Origin: Methylobacter sp015476545
GTDB taxonomy: Bacteria; Pseudomonadota; Gammaproteobacteria; Methylococcales; Methylomonadaceae
Direction of reading: 5' to 3'
Length of the DNA: 64,000 bases
NCBI RefSeq assembly: GCF_052162025.1
Contig: NZ_CP197401.1
Coordinates: forward strand, 4,526,001-4,590,000
Below are positions 53,331-61,109 of the stretch, in pieces. The notes under the pieces were generated by a model. It had not been told where the DNA came from. It did no database searches and worked only from the letters and a program-made list of their open reading frames with translations. Every line of letters starts with the position of its first letter. Position 1 is the first letter of the stretch. The translations under genes were made by a program, and so were the position numbers.

Positions 53331-53463
53331 TGTGGATTGCTGTGCAAACAACTTCAGCAAGCAAGTTATCCACAATCTGCGCACAACTTGTGGATAACAT
53401 TAAGCGCAAAATATTACTTGTTATAAGAAATTGATATTAAATAAAAATTAAGACTTATCAACA
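53331..53463. promoter_or_regulatory. Cluster of DnaA-box-like sites
   Basis: The 397-bp divergent spacer (53152-53548) has two perfect DnaA boxes in inverted orientation: TTATCCACA at 53366-53374 and TGTGGATAA at 53389-53397. Near-matches are TTATCAACA (53455-53463) and TGTGGATTG (53331-53339). AT-rich DNA follows (53410-53520). It could be a replication origin, a DnaA-titration site or a DnaA-controlled promoter. Only one GATC site is nearby, unlike E. coli oriC. Confidence 0.65.
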
Positions 53464-53548
53464 GGATTTTTCCACCTAATAGTAACAATAGGTTTTAAAT
53501 TTTTTATTTTGTTATGATTACCGGCGGAAAACGCAAAGGAGCATGATC

Positions 53549-54889
53549 ATGGAAATCTATAAAACCAAACCAGACTCATCTGATTCGCTGCCTACCGGTA
53601 TCCCTTATATCGTCGGTAATGAAGCGGCTGAACGCTTCAGTTATTATGGAATGCGGGCCATCCTGGTGATTTTTATGACGCAGTATTTGGTAGACGCTTC
53701 GGGTCGACCTGATGTCATGTCTGAAAATGAAGCCCAGGGTTATTTTCATTTGTTTACCTCGGCTGTGTATTTAATGCCGCTGTTCGGCGCTTTATTAGCC
53801 GACGGCCTGCTGGGCAAATACCGTACGATTATTTATCTGTCTCTGATTTATTGTCTAGGACATTTTTCTTTGGCGATTGACGATACGCGTCTCGGTTTAT
53901 TGATCGGGCAGGGGTTGATTGCGATCGGCTCAGGTGGCATAAAACCCTGTGTTTCCGCAAATGTCGGCGACCAGTTTGGTGTAAATAACCGGCATTTGGT
54001 CGGCAAGGTCTTCAGTTGGTTTTATTTCTCCATCAATTTGGGCGCTTTCACTTCGATGTTGATTATTCCGTGGCTGCTGCATCATTATGGTTCTTCGGTG
54101 GCCTTTGCCGTTCCCGGTCTTTTAATGCTGCTGGCTACGCTTACGTTCTGGGCGGGCCGCTACCGCTATGTGCATGTGCCGCCGGCCGGCATGGCATTTG
54201 TCAGAGACATGTTCAGCGCTGCCGGTCTGACGGCTTTGAAAAAACTGGCGTCCGTTTATGCTTTTATTGCCATATTCTGGGCCTTATTCGATCAAACCGG
54301 CTCATCGTGGATACTGCAGGCGCAAAAAATGGATCGGATGATTTTCGGAGTTGAATTGTTGCCATCACAAATCCAGGCCGCCAATCCTTTATTGATCATG
54401 CTGTTGACACCGCTGTTTTCGTATGGCATTTACCCGTTTTTAAGCCGGTTCGTTGAATTGACGGCATTAAGAAAAATGGCGATCGGCTTGTTCCTGACTG
54501 CGTTGGCTTTCGCCATTGCCGGCTTCATACAAATCGACATCGATAACGGCTTGTCTCCGTCTATCACCTGGCAGTTGCTGGCTTATTTATTGCTCACATC
54601 GGCCGAAGTCATGGTTTCCGTGACCTGCCTGGAATTTTCTTATACACAGGCGCCCAAAACCATGAAGTCATTTGTCATGGCGCTTTATTTTCTGTCGGTA
54701 GCTGCCGGCAATCTGCTGACCAGCGCCGTCAATTTTCTGATCCAGAATGCCGACGGCTCCAGCAAACTAGCCGGCGCGGATTATTTCTGGTTTTTTACCG
54801 GCTTAATGTTGGTTAATGCTGTACTGTTTTTGTTTTCGAGCCGTTACTACACCGAGCAATCCTATTGGCAGGATGAGCAAAGTTCTTGA
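53549..54889 (+). CDS. POT-family proton-dependent peptide transporter
   Basis: This 446-residue inner-membrane protein has about 12-14 helices. The POT signature NEAAERFSYYGMRAIL is near the N-terminus, with FSWFYFSINLGAF later. I chose ATG 53549 over 53543 because the AAGGAG site is then 7 bp away. It imports di- or tripeptides with protons. It is divergent from moxR across the DnaA-box spacer. Confidence 0.9.
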   Translation: MEIYKTKPDSSDSLPTGIPYIVGNEAAERFSYYGMRAILVIFMTQYLVDASGRPDVMSENEAQGYFHLFTSAVYLMPLFGALLADGLLGKYRTIIYLSLIYCLGHFSLAIDDTRLGLLIGQGLIAIGSGGIKPCVSANVGDQFGVNNRHLVGKVFSWFYFSINLGAFTSMLIIPWLLHHYGSSVAFAVPGLLMLLATLTFWAGRYRYVHVPPAGMAFVRDMFSAAGLTALKKLASVYAFIAIFWALFDQTGSSWILQAQKMDRMIFGVELLPSQIQAANPLLIMLLTPLFSYGIYPFLSRFVELTALRKMAIGLFLTALAFAIAGFIQIDIDNGLSPSITWQLLAYLLLTSAEVMVSVTCLEFSYTQAPKTMKSFVMALYFLSVAAGNLLTSAVNFLIQNADGSSKLAGADYFWFFTGLMLVNAVLFLFSSRYYTEQSYWQDEQSS

Positions 54890-54944
54890 TATCACCTATA
54901 ATCTTTTCAATCTTACTTTTATACATAATATACTGGGGAGTGCG

Positions 54945-55520
54945 ATGCGATTTGCAGTGATTTTTCTGGGAATTCTTTTTTCCGCCCATACGTCCGCCGG
55001 CGTTTACAAATGCACGGGAACTGATGGCAAAACAGCTTATCAATCAACGCCATGTGTAGCAGGGCAACGGAATATCGAACTGAATGTTAAAACCGGCGGC
55101 TCCACCGATCTGGATGAGCAACAAAAACAACAGCTGGAACAGCAGAAAAAAATTGATCAAGACAAGCTTGAACAAGAGAGACTAAAACAAAGGCAGGCAC
55201 AGTTAAAGCAGGCGGCTGCCGATGAAAGCGCCAAAAATCAGTTTCTCATTAAGAATAATCCAGGGAAGTTTTCAGCTTATGCAATTCCACCGTATCAGTT
55301 TGACCAATTACCTGTTGTGGTTAAGAATCACCAGAACCGTTTGCCGGATATAGAGCGCTTCAGAAGGCAGGCGGCAGAACGGGCTCTGGCGACCGGAGCG
55401 TGCAGCCGCGTCGAAGCGTCTGAACTCAATGCAAGAAGCGCCCAGGATGCATTGGTCTTCTTGATCAACTGCAGCAGCGGCAAAAGCTTTTATTATAACG
55501 AGCAGGAATTAACCCAATAA
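54945..55520 (+). CDS. DUF4124 domain secreted protein
   Basis: This 191-residue protein starts at ATG 54945 after GGGGAG. A signal peptide (about residues 1-17) precedes GVYKCTGTDGKTAYQSTPC, the DUF4124 pattern with a conserved cysteine pair. A Gln/Lys-rich coiled-coil segment and a C-terminal domain with two more cysteines follow. It is probably periplasmic. Its function is unknown. The SDR gene follows 7 bp later, so the two may be co-transcribed. Confidence 0.8.
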   Translation: MRFAVIFLGILFSAHTSAGVYKCTGTDGKTAYQSTPCVAGQRNIELNVKTGGSTDLDEQQKQQLEQQKKIDQDKLEQERLKQRQAQLKQAAADESAKNQFLIKNNPGKFSAYAIPPYQFDQLPVVVKNHQNRLPDIERFRRQAAERALATGACSRVEASELNARSAQDALVFLINCSSGKSFYYNEQELTQ

Positions 55521-55527
55521 TCGTTCT

Positions 55528-56358
55528 ATGAATCCATCGAAAACCATATTGATCACGGGCTGCTCCAGCGGCATCGGTTATGTCACGGCCGTCGAATTAA
55601 GAAAGCGCGGCCACAACGTCATCGCTTCGGCAAGAAAGCCCGAAGATGTCGCCAGATTAAGCCAGGAAGGATTTACCGCCGTGCAGCTGGATCTGGCTGA
55701 CAGTGACAGTATCCGTCAGGCGGTCCGGCAAATTGTGGCATTGACGGACGGAAGGATCGACGCCCTATTCAATAATGGCGCTTTCGGCCAACCCGGCGCT
55801 GTTGAGGATCTAAGCCGGGATGTGCTGCGTTTCCAGTTTGAAACCAATTTCTTCGGCACCCATGAGCTGACTAATCTGCTGATTCCAATCATGCGACAGC
55901 AAGGCCATGGCCGCATTATTTATAACAGCTCGGTGTTGGGATTCGTCGCGATGACCTACCGCGGCGCTTACAATGCCAGCAAATTCGCGCTGGAAGGCCT
56001 AGCCGACACATTGCGGCTCGAGCTTCACGGCAGCAATATTCATGTTTCACTGATAGAGCCCGGCCCGATTGTGAGCAATTTCAGAAAAAACGCGCTCGAG
56101 CTGTATAAGAAAAATATCGATTCAGCGCATAGTGTCCATAAAGAAATCTATAAAAACATGGAAGAGCGCCTGCAGAAAGAGGGCCCTGCCGCGCCATTTA
56201 CTTTGCCCGCCGAAGCTGTCGCCGAAAAAGTCATTCATGCGCTGGAAGCCAAGCGGCCTAAACTGCGCTATTACGTGACTTTCCCGACTTATTTATTCGG
56301 TTTTCTCAAACGTATACTGCCTATGTCCTGGATGGACGGACTGCTGCGAAAGGCGTGA
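55528..56358 (+). CDS. Short-chain dehydrogenase/reductase
   Basis: This 276-residue protein has the nucleotide-binding TGCSSGIG, NNGAFG and the catalytic YxxxK (YNASK) with the upstream serine in YNSSVLG. It resembles bacterial SDRs similar to YbbO/retinol-dehydrogenase-like enzymes, with a hydrophobic C-terminal end. The substrate is not evident. It overlaps or abuts the CPXCG gene. Confidence 0.88.
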   Translation: MNPSKTILITGCSSGIGYVTAVELRKRGHNVIASARKPEDVARLSQEGFTAVQLDLADSDSIRQAVRQIVALTDGRIDALFNNGAFGQPGAVEDLSRDVLRFQFETNFFGTHELTNLLIPIMRQQGHGRIIYNSSVLGFVAMTYRGAYNASKFALEGLADTLRLELHGSNIHVSLIEPGPIVSNFRKNALELYKKNIDSAHSVHKEIYKNMEERLQKEGPAAPFTLPAEAVAEKVIHALEAKRPKLRYYVTFPTYLFGFLKRILPMSWMDGLLRKA

Positions 56359-56360
56359 AC

Positions 56361-56552
56361 ATGAACGGCTTGAAAGAAGTCGATGTGATCTGCCCTTATT
56401 GCGGCGAAACCATTGATATGCTTGTGGATGCGTCTTCCGGCGCACAGGAATATTATGAAGATTGTCCGGTTTGTTGCGCGCCTATTTTATTTTTAATGTC
56501 TGTCGACGAAAACGGAGAAATCTGCCTCGGTATTAAAAGGGATGATGAGTAG
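56361..56552 (+). CDS. CPXCG-motif cysteine-rich small protein
   Basis: This 63-residue protein has CPYCG and CPVCCAPI motifs, typical of the CPXCG family of predicted zinc-binding proteins. ATG 56361 is preferred; an in-frame GTG six bases upstream overlaps the SDR stop. Function is unknown. The 390-bp spacer that follows contains no gene I can support. Confidence 0.85.
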   Translation: MNGLKEVDVICPYCGETIDMLVDASSGAQEYYEDCPVCCAPILFLMSVDENGEICLGIKRDDE

Positions 56553-56811
56553 CAAATTTATACCATCAGGACTTATGCAAGCTTATGGGGGTGACTTCGC
56601 CTAGAGCGCCTACTGTTGGAGTCGCTTCTTGGGTCTGAAATGGGCGCGTTAGAGCTGGTAAAAATCACATACAAGCCTCAAAACAGCTGTTGAAAGAAGC
56701 TTTGTCGGTTTTCAAGAAATGATAGCTAAACCCCGCTAATATCCTATCAGATCAGGTTTAATTATCCCTATGATTGAGCAACTCCCTAAATTTCCCTACA
56801 TAATATAATCT

Positions 56812-56870
56812 TTTTCAATCGCCTTAACGATTGAAAATCTTCAAAATGTGTTAGAATTACCGCCGGTAGA
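56812..56870 (+). promoter_or_regulatory. Palindromic operator and possible promoter of the small periplasmic gene
   Basis: TTTTCAATCG (56812-56821) and CGATTGAAAA (56828-56837) form a perfect inverted repeat around CCTTAA. Its right arm contains TTGAAA, a possible -35 element, and TAGAAT or GAATTA 15-17 bp further could be the -10. A repressor binding here would block the promoter. Confidence 0.4.
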
Positions 56871-56948
56871 TAACTCTTAACCATGAAAATCGATAGTTAT
56901 ACTGCCAATATAACTTGAAATAACTACAACTTGTGGAATTAGTGCAAT

Positions 56949-57335
56949 ATGAAAATCTTAAGAAAAGTCTTACTGTCTTTATTGATCGCTGCATCAATGG
57001 GAGCTGTTTCAACTTCAGCAATGGCTGAAGCAGAAAAAGGCAGAATCGCGTACGCGCCTGCTGAAGCGATTAATATGACTGTGGATAAAATTAAAGCAGC
57101 ACAAGATGCTATCAAAAACGGAGAAAAAGGCGCTGCTGTTGCTGACTTGATTAAAGCAGCATTAGATATAAGCAAAGAAATCAATGCTAATGATAAAGTA
57201 GACAGAGCACGTTCAAAAGCGAACAACATACTGAAAAATGCTCGCAACCATGCTAAAAGCAACTCTTTACAAGACGCAGAGCAAGAATTGCAAAGTGCTG
57301 AAAAAGCTTTCAACGATCTGAAAGGATTGATTTAA
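56949..57335 (+). CDS. Small helical periplasmic protein, unknown
   Basis: This 128-residue protein has a clear signal peptide (cleavage after AMA, residue 26) and a mature part of about 100 residues that is almost wholly helical. It is Ala/Lys/Asn-rich with no cysteine, for example INMTVDKIKAAQDAIKNGEKG and a later DAEQELQSAEKAFNDLKGLI. Its length and pattern recall four-helix SmbP-like periplasmic proteins, but the histidine repeats of metal-binding SmbP are absent. It has its own palindromic promoter region and strong terminator, so it is a single-gene unit, probably well expressed. Confidence 0.75.
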   Translation: MKILRKVLLSLLIAASMGAVSTSAMAEAEKGRIAYAPAEAINMTVDKIKAAQDAIKNGEKGAAVADLIKAALDISKEINANDKVDRARSKANNILKNARNHAKSNSLQDAEQELQSAEKAFNDLKGLI

Positions 57336-57344
57336 TAACACCAA

Positions 57345-57390
57345 GCTATACCAGAAAAGCTCTTGGCGTTCTGGTATAGCGACTCCTTTT
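57345..57390 (+). terminator. Terminator of the small periplasmic gene
   Basis: GCTATACCAGAA (57345-57356) pairs perfectly with TTCTGGTATAGC (57369-57380) and is followed by CTCCTTTT. Confidence 0.8.
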
Positions 57391-57629
57391 CCCCGAAGCT
57401 CTTCCTTTTAATTTCTCAATAATTTCTGGTTATTTTCCGATACAGAAACTTAAGTATTTTTTAAAATCATTAGCTTAAGTTAATGTGGGTGTAATATAGG
57501 GGTAAAGTATTAAGATTTTTTGTTTTCCAACGCAAAATATCTAAAAAATATTTCCATCATGACCATACTCATTGCGGAAAATTCTGACAAAAAAACGGCA
57601 CAAAGGCCGGCTTTATTTGGTGGCAGGAA

Positions 57630-58067
57630 TCAACATACAAGTTCAGTTAATGCTTCGTTCCATACATCGGCATGATAAGCGTTAGCTGTTCCATAATTGG
57701 CATCATAAACAGGTTTAGGCTCAAGCCCCATTTCCGCCGGCGGCGACTTGAGTAGTCGCCAATTAAACTTCTGGCCATGCTGAAGCATTTCCATACGCTT
57801 AATGGTGCAGTATTGTCTTGATCAATCCAGTTCGCCCGCCTTACTACTGCGCTGGCTATTCCCATTGCTGTGGCCGTTTTATTGCCACTAATCCATGCCT
57901 TTGGTTTGTCGCCTCGTCGCGCTCCAGCAATGCCTGTTATTTGGCCTCAAATTCTACCGCGCATACTCTAGCCACTTCTGCTGGATTTGTGAAGTTTGTT
58001 CACCGTCTACGTACAAAATCACATTGATAGGATTGCCTTTGAAATCGAACGGAATTAACTCATTCAT
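57630..58067 (-). pseudogene. Degenerate phage antirepressor (BRO/KilA-type) remnant
   Basis: A strong ribosome site (GGAGGTG) and ATG at 58067 start MNELIPFDFKGNPINVILYVDGE, like the opening of phage antirepressors, but the frame stops after about 37 codons. Further along the same strand another frame gives FNWRLLKSPPAEMGLEPKPVYDANYGTANAYHADVWNEALTEL, which matches the C-terminal DxNYGxxNAYHxDVW pattern of antirepressor proteins, and stops at 57630-57632. The middle is missing or frameshifted. It is a decayed prophage gene. Confidence 0.6.
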
Positions 58068-58079
58068 GTCACACCTCCG

Positions 58080-58611
58080 GCAGTTTCAGCGTCACGTTCG
58101 GCAATTTTGGCATCGATCAGGCATTAACTTCTGATTCGACAAATCCAACGGCGCTGGCATCAGGTCCGTCCAGTTTGACAGGTTAAGGGAACTCCCATCA
58201 TTGATAAGGTTTTGAAGTTGCGTCTTGGGTGCTTTTAAAAGGGCCGGTAACAAAATAGCGGCGGTAACAAGACCTGTGCAGGCGCTGGTACTGGATCCGG
58301 TGCCGGCACGGGTTCGGATGTCGATATGGGCCCCGGTTTGGAAACCAGCGTCGGCCTGAGAACAGGTGTAGGCACAGGAACCGGCGCCATCTGCGCCAAC
58401 ACTATGCCGGCTTTCATCGGTTCGACGCCGCGGTGATGTACGAAGTCATCTGCACAGTTTGGGCGGCGCCTATCACTGTCTAAATGTTAACATCACCAAT
58501 TCCAATTAAGCCGCGCATTTCATCCGATACGTTCTTTTGCTTCATGCTAACGAACGATCATATTTCATCGCATTCAAGCCAAGTGCAATTCAGATGATGA
58601 TGGTTTTCATC
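58080..58611. other. Accessory spacer with degenerate sequence
   Basis: About 530 bp without a supported gene. A Gly/Thr- or Pro/Val-coding repetitive stretch (58260-58400) and short open fragments such as MKQKNVSDEMRGLIGIGDVNI on the minus strand suggest rearranged phage-like DNA. Nothing intact is seen. Confidence 0.5.
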
Positions 58612-58779
58612 TTAGTATATAGCGCATGCCTCGCCACCGTCGGCAAGCAGTTTAAGCACTGTGTTTTTTGATACACCTGTAATGCGAGTGGCGGCATAGA
58701 TTCCAATGCCTTCACAGATTATGACTAGGATTTGCGCACGTTCTTTATATGCTTTGTTATTCGTGCCGGCGTCCAAATT
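58612..58779 (-). pseudogene. IS1-family transposase N-terminal fragment
   Basis: A minus-strand frame encodes NKAYKERAQILVIICEGIG followed by IYAATRITGVSKNTVLKLLADGGEACAIY and a TAA. This matches the N-terminal HTH part of IS1-type transposases (ERAQIL..L.EG.S.RA..R.TGVS.NTV.KLL.D.G.AC). The catalytic DDE part is absent, so it is an inactive remnant. Confidence 0.6.
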
Positions 58780-58855
58780 TGATACTATCAAAAAATTTAG
58801 CGGAAAATTTGATATTTACAATAAAAATTTGATAATATAATTTGATTATCAAATT
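58778..58855. promoter_or_regulatory. Palindromic operator array upstream of the RhuM-fusion gene
   Basis: TTTGATACTATCAAA (58778-58792) and AATTTGATTATCAAATT (58839-58855) are perfect palindromes around one central base. Two further half-sites, AAAATTTGATA, lie at 58804-58814 and 58824-58834. The array ends 16 bp before the gene whose N-terminus is a Cro/YdaS-like HTH, suggesting autorepression. Confidence 0.65.
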
Positions 58856-58871
58856 TAATAAGTGGATTTTT

Positions 58872-60167
58872 ATGAATGTAAAAGCTGTTGTTGATATGTT
58901 TGGCGGGCAAACCGCATTGGCTGCATTGATTGGCAAAGGGCAGAGTACTGTAGCATATTGGGTTAAAGCGGAATCTATTCCTGCAAGATGGCATCCAAAG
59001 CTATTAATGTTAGCATTAGAAAAAGGGATTAATCTTTCTGCGCAAGACTTCATTGAGCAGCCAGTCACTAAACAAGATTATCAAATTCCTATTGAGGCTG
59101 AGTTAGTATCAAAGCAAGAAATCTCAAAGACCATTCAGTTAGAAAATGAAGTTTATAGGGAAGACTCTCCTTTCTTATTTTATGCGGCGGACGATGGCAC
59201 TATTAAGGTACAAGTGTTGCTGGGAGATGAAACCGTATGGGCATCTCAAAAGGGAATAAGTGAAATTTTTGATACAACACGTGAAAATATAACAATTCAC
59301 CTAAAAAACATATTTGAATCCAAAGAGTTAGACGAAAAAACAGTATGTAAGGAATTTTTACTACCTGCTAATGATGGGAAGAATTATCGAACAAAGATGT
59401 ACAACTTAGATGTCATTATTTCCGCAGGATATCGCGTGAACTCTGTTCGAGCGACTCAATTCAGAAGATGGGCAACAACAATCTTGAAAGATTTTTTGAT
59501 TAAAGGCTTTGTGCTTAACGATGATCGACTTAAGCAAGGAAATCAGCTTTTCGGCAAGGATTATTTTGATGATTTGCTTGAAAAAATCAGGGAGATCAGG
59601 GCATCTGAACGTCGGTTTTATCAAAAAATAACCGACATATATGCTCAATGTAGTATCGACTACGACAAGAATTCGCCTATAACACAGAAATTTTATGCAC
59701 ATGTGCAAGACAAATTACATTACGCCATTCACGGTCATACATCTGCCGAACTTATTAAGATTAGAGCCGATTCTACAAAGCCGTACATGGGGCTGCAAAC
59801 ATGGAAAAATGAAGGCAAAGGAGGGAAAATCACTAAGCTAGATGTTACCGTTGGCAAGAACTATCTCACCAAAGATGAAGTTGATAACCTGAATAGGCTT
59901 GTATCAATGTATTTAGATTGGGCCGAGAATTTTGCTAGAAGACACAAGCCAATGACTATGAAGGATTGGGCTGAAAAATTAGATGGATTCTTGGAGTTTA
60001 ATGCCTATGACATCTTAACTGCCTATGGAAAAACTCGGCGCGAAAATGCAGAACTCCATGCAATAAGAGAATATGAAAAATATAGGATTGTGCAGGACAG
60101 GGAATATAAGTCCGACTTTGACAAGGTGGTAGATCAGATCAAGATAAACAAAAAGCTATCAACTTAA
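58872..60167 (+). CDS. HTH-RhuM fusion protein
   Basis: This 431-residue protein starts at ATG 58872. Residues 1 to about 60 (VKAVVDMFGGQTALAALIGKGQSTVAYWVKAESIPARWHPKLLMLAL) form a YdaS/Cro-like HTH. A linker leads to the RhuM-family domain from about residue 95 (IKVQVLLGDETVWASQKGISEIFDTTRENITIHLKNI… YNLDVIISAGYRVNSVRATQFRRWATTILKDFLIKGF), which continues to the C-terminus. RhuM proteins were named from a Salmonella pathogenicity island and are common in mobile DNA; their biochemical role is unknown, though the fold resembles phage antirepressor/KilA-N-type proteins. Most RhuM proteins lack the N-terminal HTH. The gene appears intact amid pseudogenes. Confidence 0.85.
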   Translation: MNVKAVVDMFGGQTALAALIGKGQSTVAYWVKAESIPARWHPKLLMLALEKGINLSAQDFIEQPVTKQDYQIPIEAELVSKQEISKTIQLENEVYREDSPFLFYAADDGTIKVQVLLGDETVWASQKGISEIFDTTRENITIHLKNIFESKELDEKTVCKEFLLPANDGKNYRTKMYNLDVIISAGYRVNSVRATQFRRWATTILKDFLIKGFVLNDDRLKQGNQLFGKDYFDDLLEKIREIRASERRFYQKITDIYAQCSIDYDKNSPITQKFYAHVQDKLHYAIHGHTSAELIKIRADSTKPYMGLQTWKNEGKGGKITKLDVTVGKNYLTKDEVDNLNRLVSMYLDWAENFARRHKPMTMKDWAEKLDGFLEFNAYDILTAYGKTRRENAELHAIREYEKYRIVQDREYKSDFDKVVDQIKINKKLST

Positions 60168-60226
60168 GGATTTTCTTTCAATTTATTACTATCATCGCCT
60201 TTAGTAATATCAGACTGTTATTCAGG

Positions 60227-60285
60227 CGTGAGCTTTTCGGCTCGCGCCTTTCCGCCCTTCAATCCGCAAAAATGCGGTTTGAGGA
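60227..60285. terminator. Hairpin pair after the RhuM-fusion gene
   Basis: CGTGAGC/GCTCGCG (60226-60246) and CCGC/GCGG within AATCC…GGATT (60259-60285) form two consecutive hairpins 60-120 bp past the stop. Either may terminate transcription, but U-tracts are poor. Confidence 0.35.
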
Positions 60286-60331
60286 TTATCGAATTGCACG
60301 AGAGACGCCGCCATTCATGGCGGTGAGGATG

Positions 60332-60610
60332 TCAAGCCGGTACCATCTCGTCGCTATCGTTATTGAAAAAAGCAACTACCTTACTGGTTAAAGCAACAAC
60401 GCCTCTACCAGTTATTTTCAGCATATGGCGGGGCTTATCGTTAATATCTTCAATGATAACGGTGAAATAATTCATGCCGTTCGATTCGTATCGCGCATAG
60501 GGCAGATACCCTTTCCCCTCCCGAAATATGTACTTATTCTCTACAAGCCACCTGAAGACATCGCGTTCTCCAACTCTCAAATTATTCTCATGCTTCATAG
60601 CCTTCACCCA
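60332..60610 (-). pseudogene. KilAC-domain phage antirepressor C-terminal remnant
   Basis: About 90 residues (from MKHENNLRVGERDVFRWLVENKYIF through YESNGMNYFTVIIEDIND to KITGRGVVALTSKVVAFF) match the KilAC domain at the C-terminus of phage antirepressors. The upstream frame continues into DNA that reads as an IS110 transposase on the other strand. The N-terminal part of the gene is therefore lost, probably through IS insertion or deletion. Confidence 0.65.
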
Positions 60611-60629
60611 TACCCTGATACACCGGGTG

Positions 60630-61044
60630 GCGAGAACGCCGCCAGCCGGAAGCTGGCTCAGATCCCCGGCATTGGTCCGCTCACGGCCAGTGCGCTGATC
60701 ATTGCCGTTGGCGATGGCAGCCAGTTCAAGAATGGCCGACAACTGGCAGCCTGGCTGGGGCTCGTACCAAAGCAGAATTCCAGCGGCGGCAAGCAAACCC
60801 TGCTAGACATCAGCAAATGGGGCGACGCCTATCTACGGGACTCTCCTGATCCATGGCGCACGGACCGTCATTAGGGCGGGCCGACCGTAAAACAGCCTAT
60901 GCGGGTAGTTGGCTAGCCGGGGTCCTGGGGCGACGGCATAAAAACAGAGCGGCCTCAGCGCTGGCCAACAAGAATGCCCGCATTGTTTGGGCCTTGCTGG
61001 CACACAACCGTGAGTACGAAGCTCATTACCAGTTAACAGTCTAA
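60630..61044 (+). pseudogene. IS110-family transposase C-terminal remnant (frameshifted)
   Basis: ASRKLAQIPGIGPLTASALIIAVGDGSQFKNGRQLAAWLGLVPKQNSSGGKQTLLDISKWGDAYLR is the IS116/IS110/IS902 C-terminal domain. Homology continues in other frames as IHGARTVIR and then GRRHKNRAASALANKNARIVWALLAHNREYE, so at least two frameshifts occurred between about 60838 and 60880. The N-terminal DEDD domain is absent. Confidence 0.85.
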
Positions 61045-61109
61045 TCAAGCTCAAATACAAGATTGCCAAGTCAATATTAATTATTAATTTATTAAATCAT
61101 GGCATTATT

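Noticed and set aside
58235..58417. Pro/Val-rich minus frame (60 codons) and Gly/Thr-rich plus frame
   Set aside because: Both come from the same repetitive GC-rich stretch and lack a ribosome site or homology. Treated as degenerate accessory DNA.
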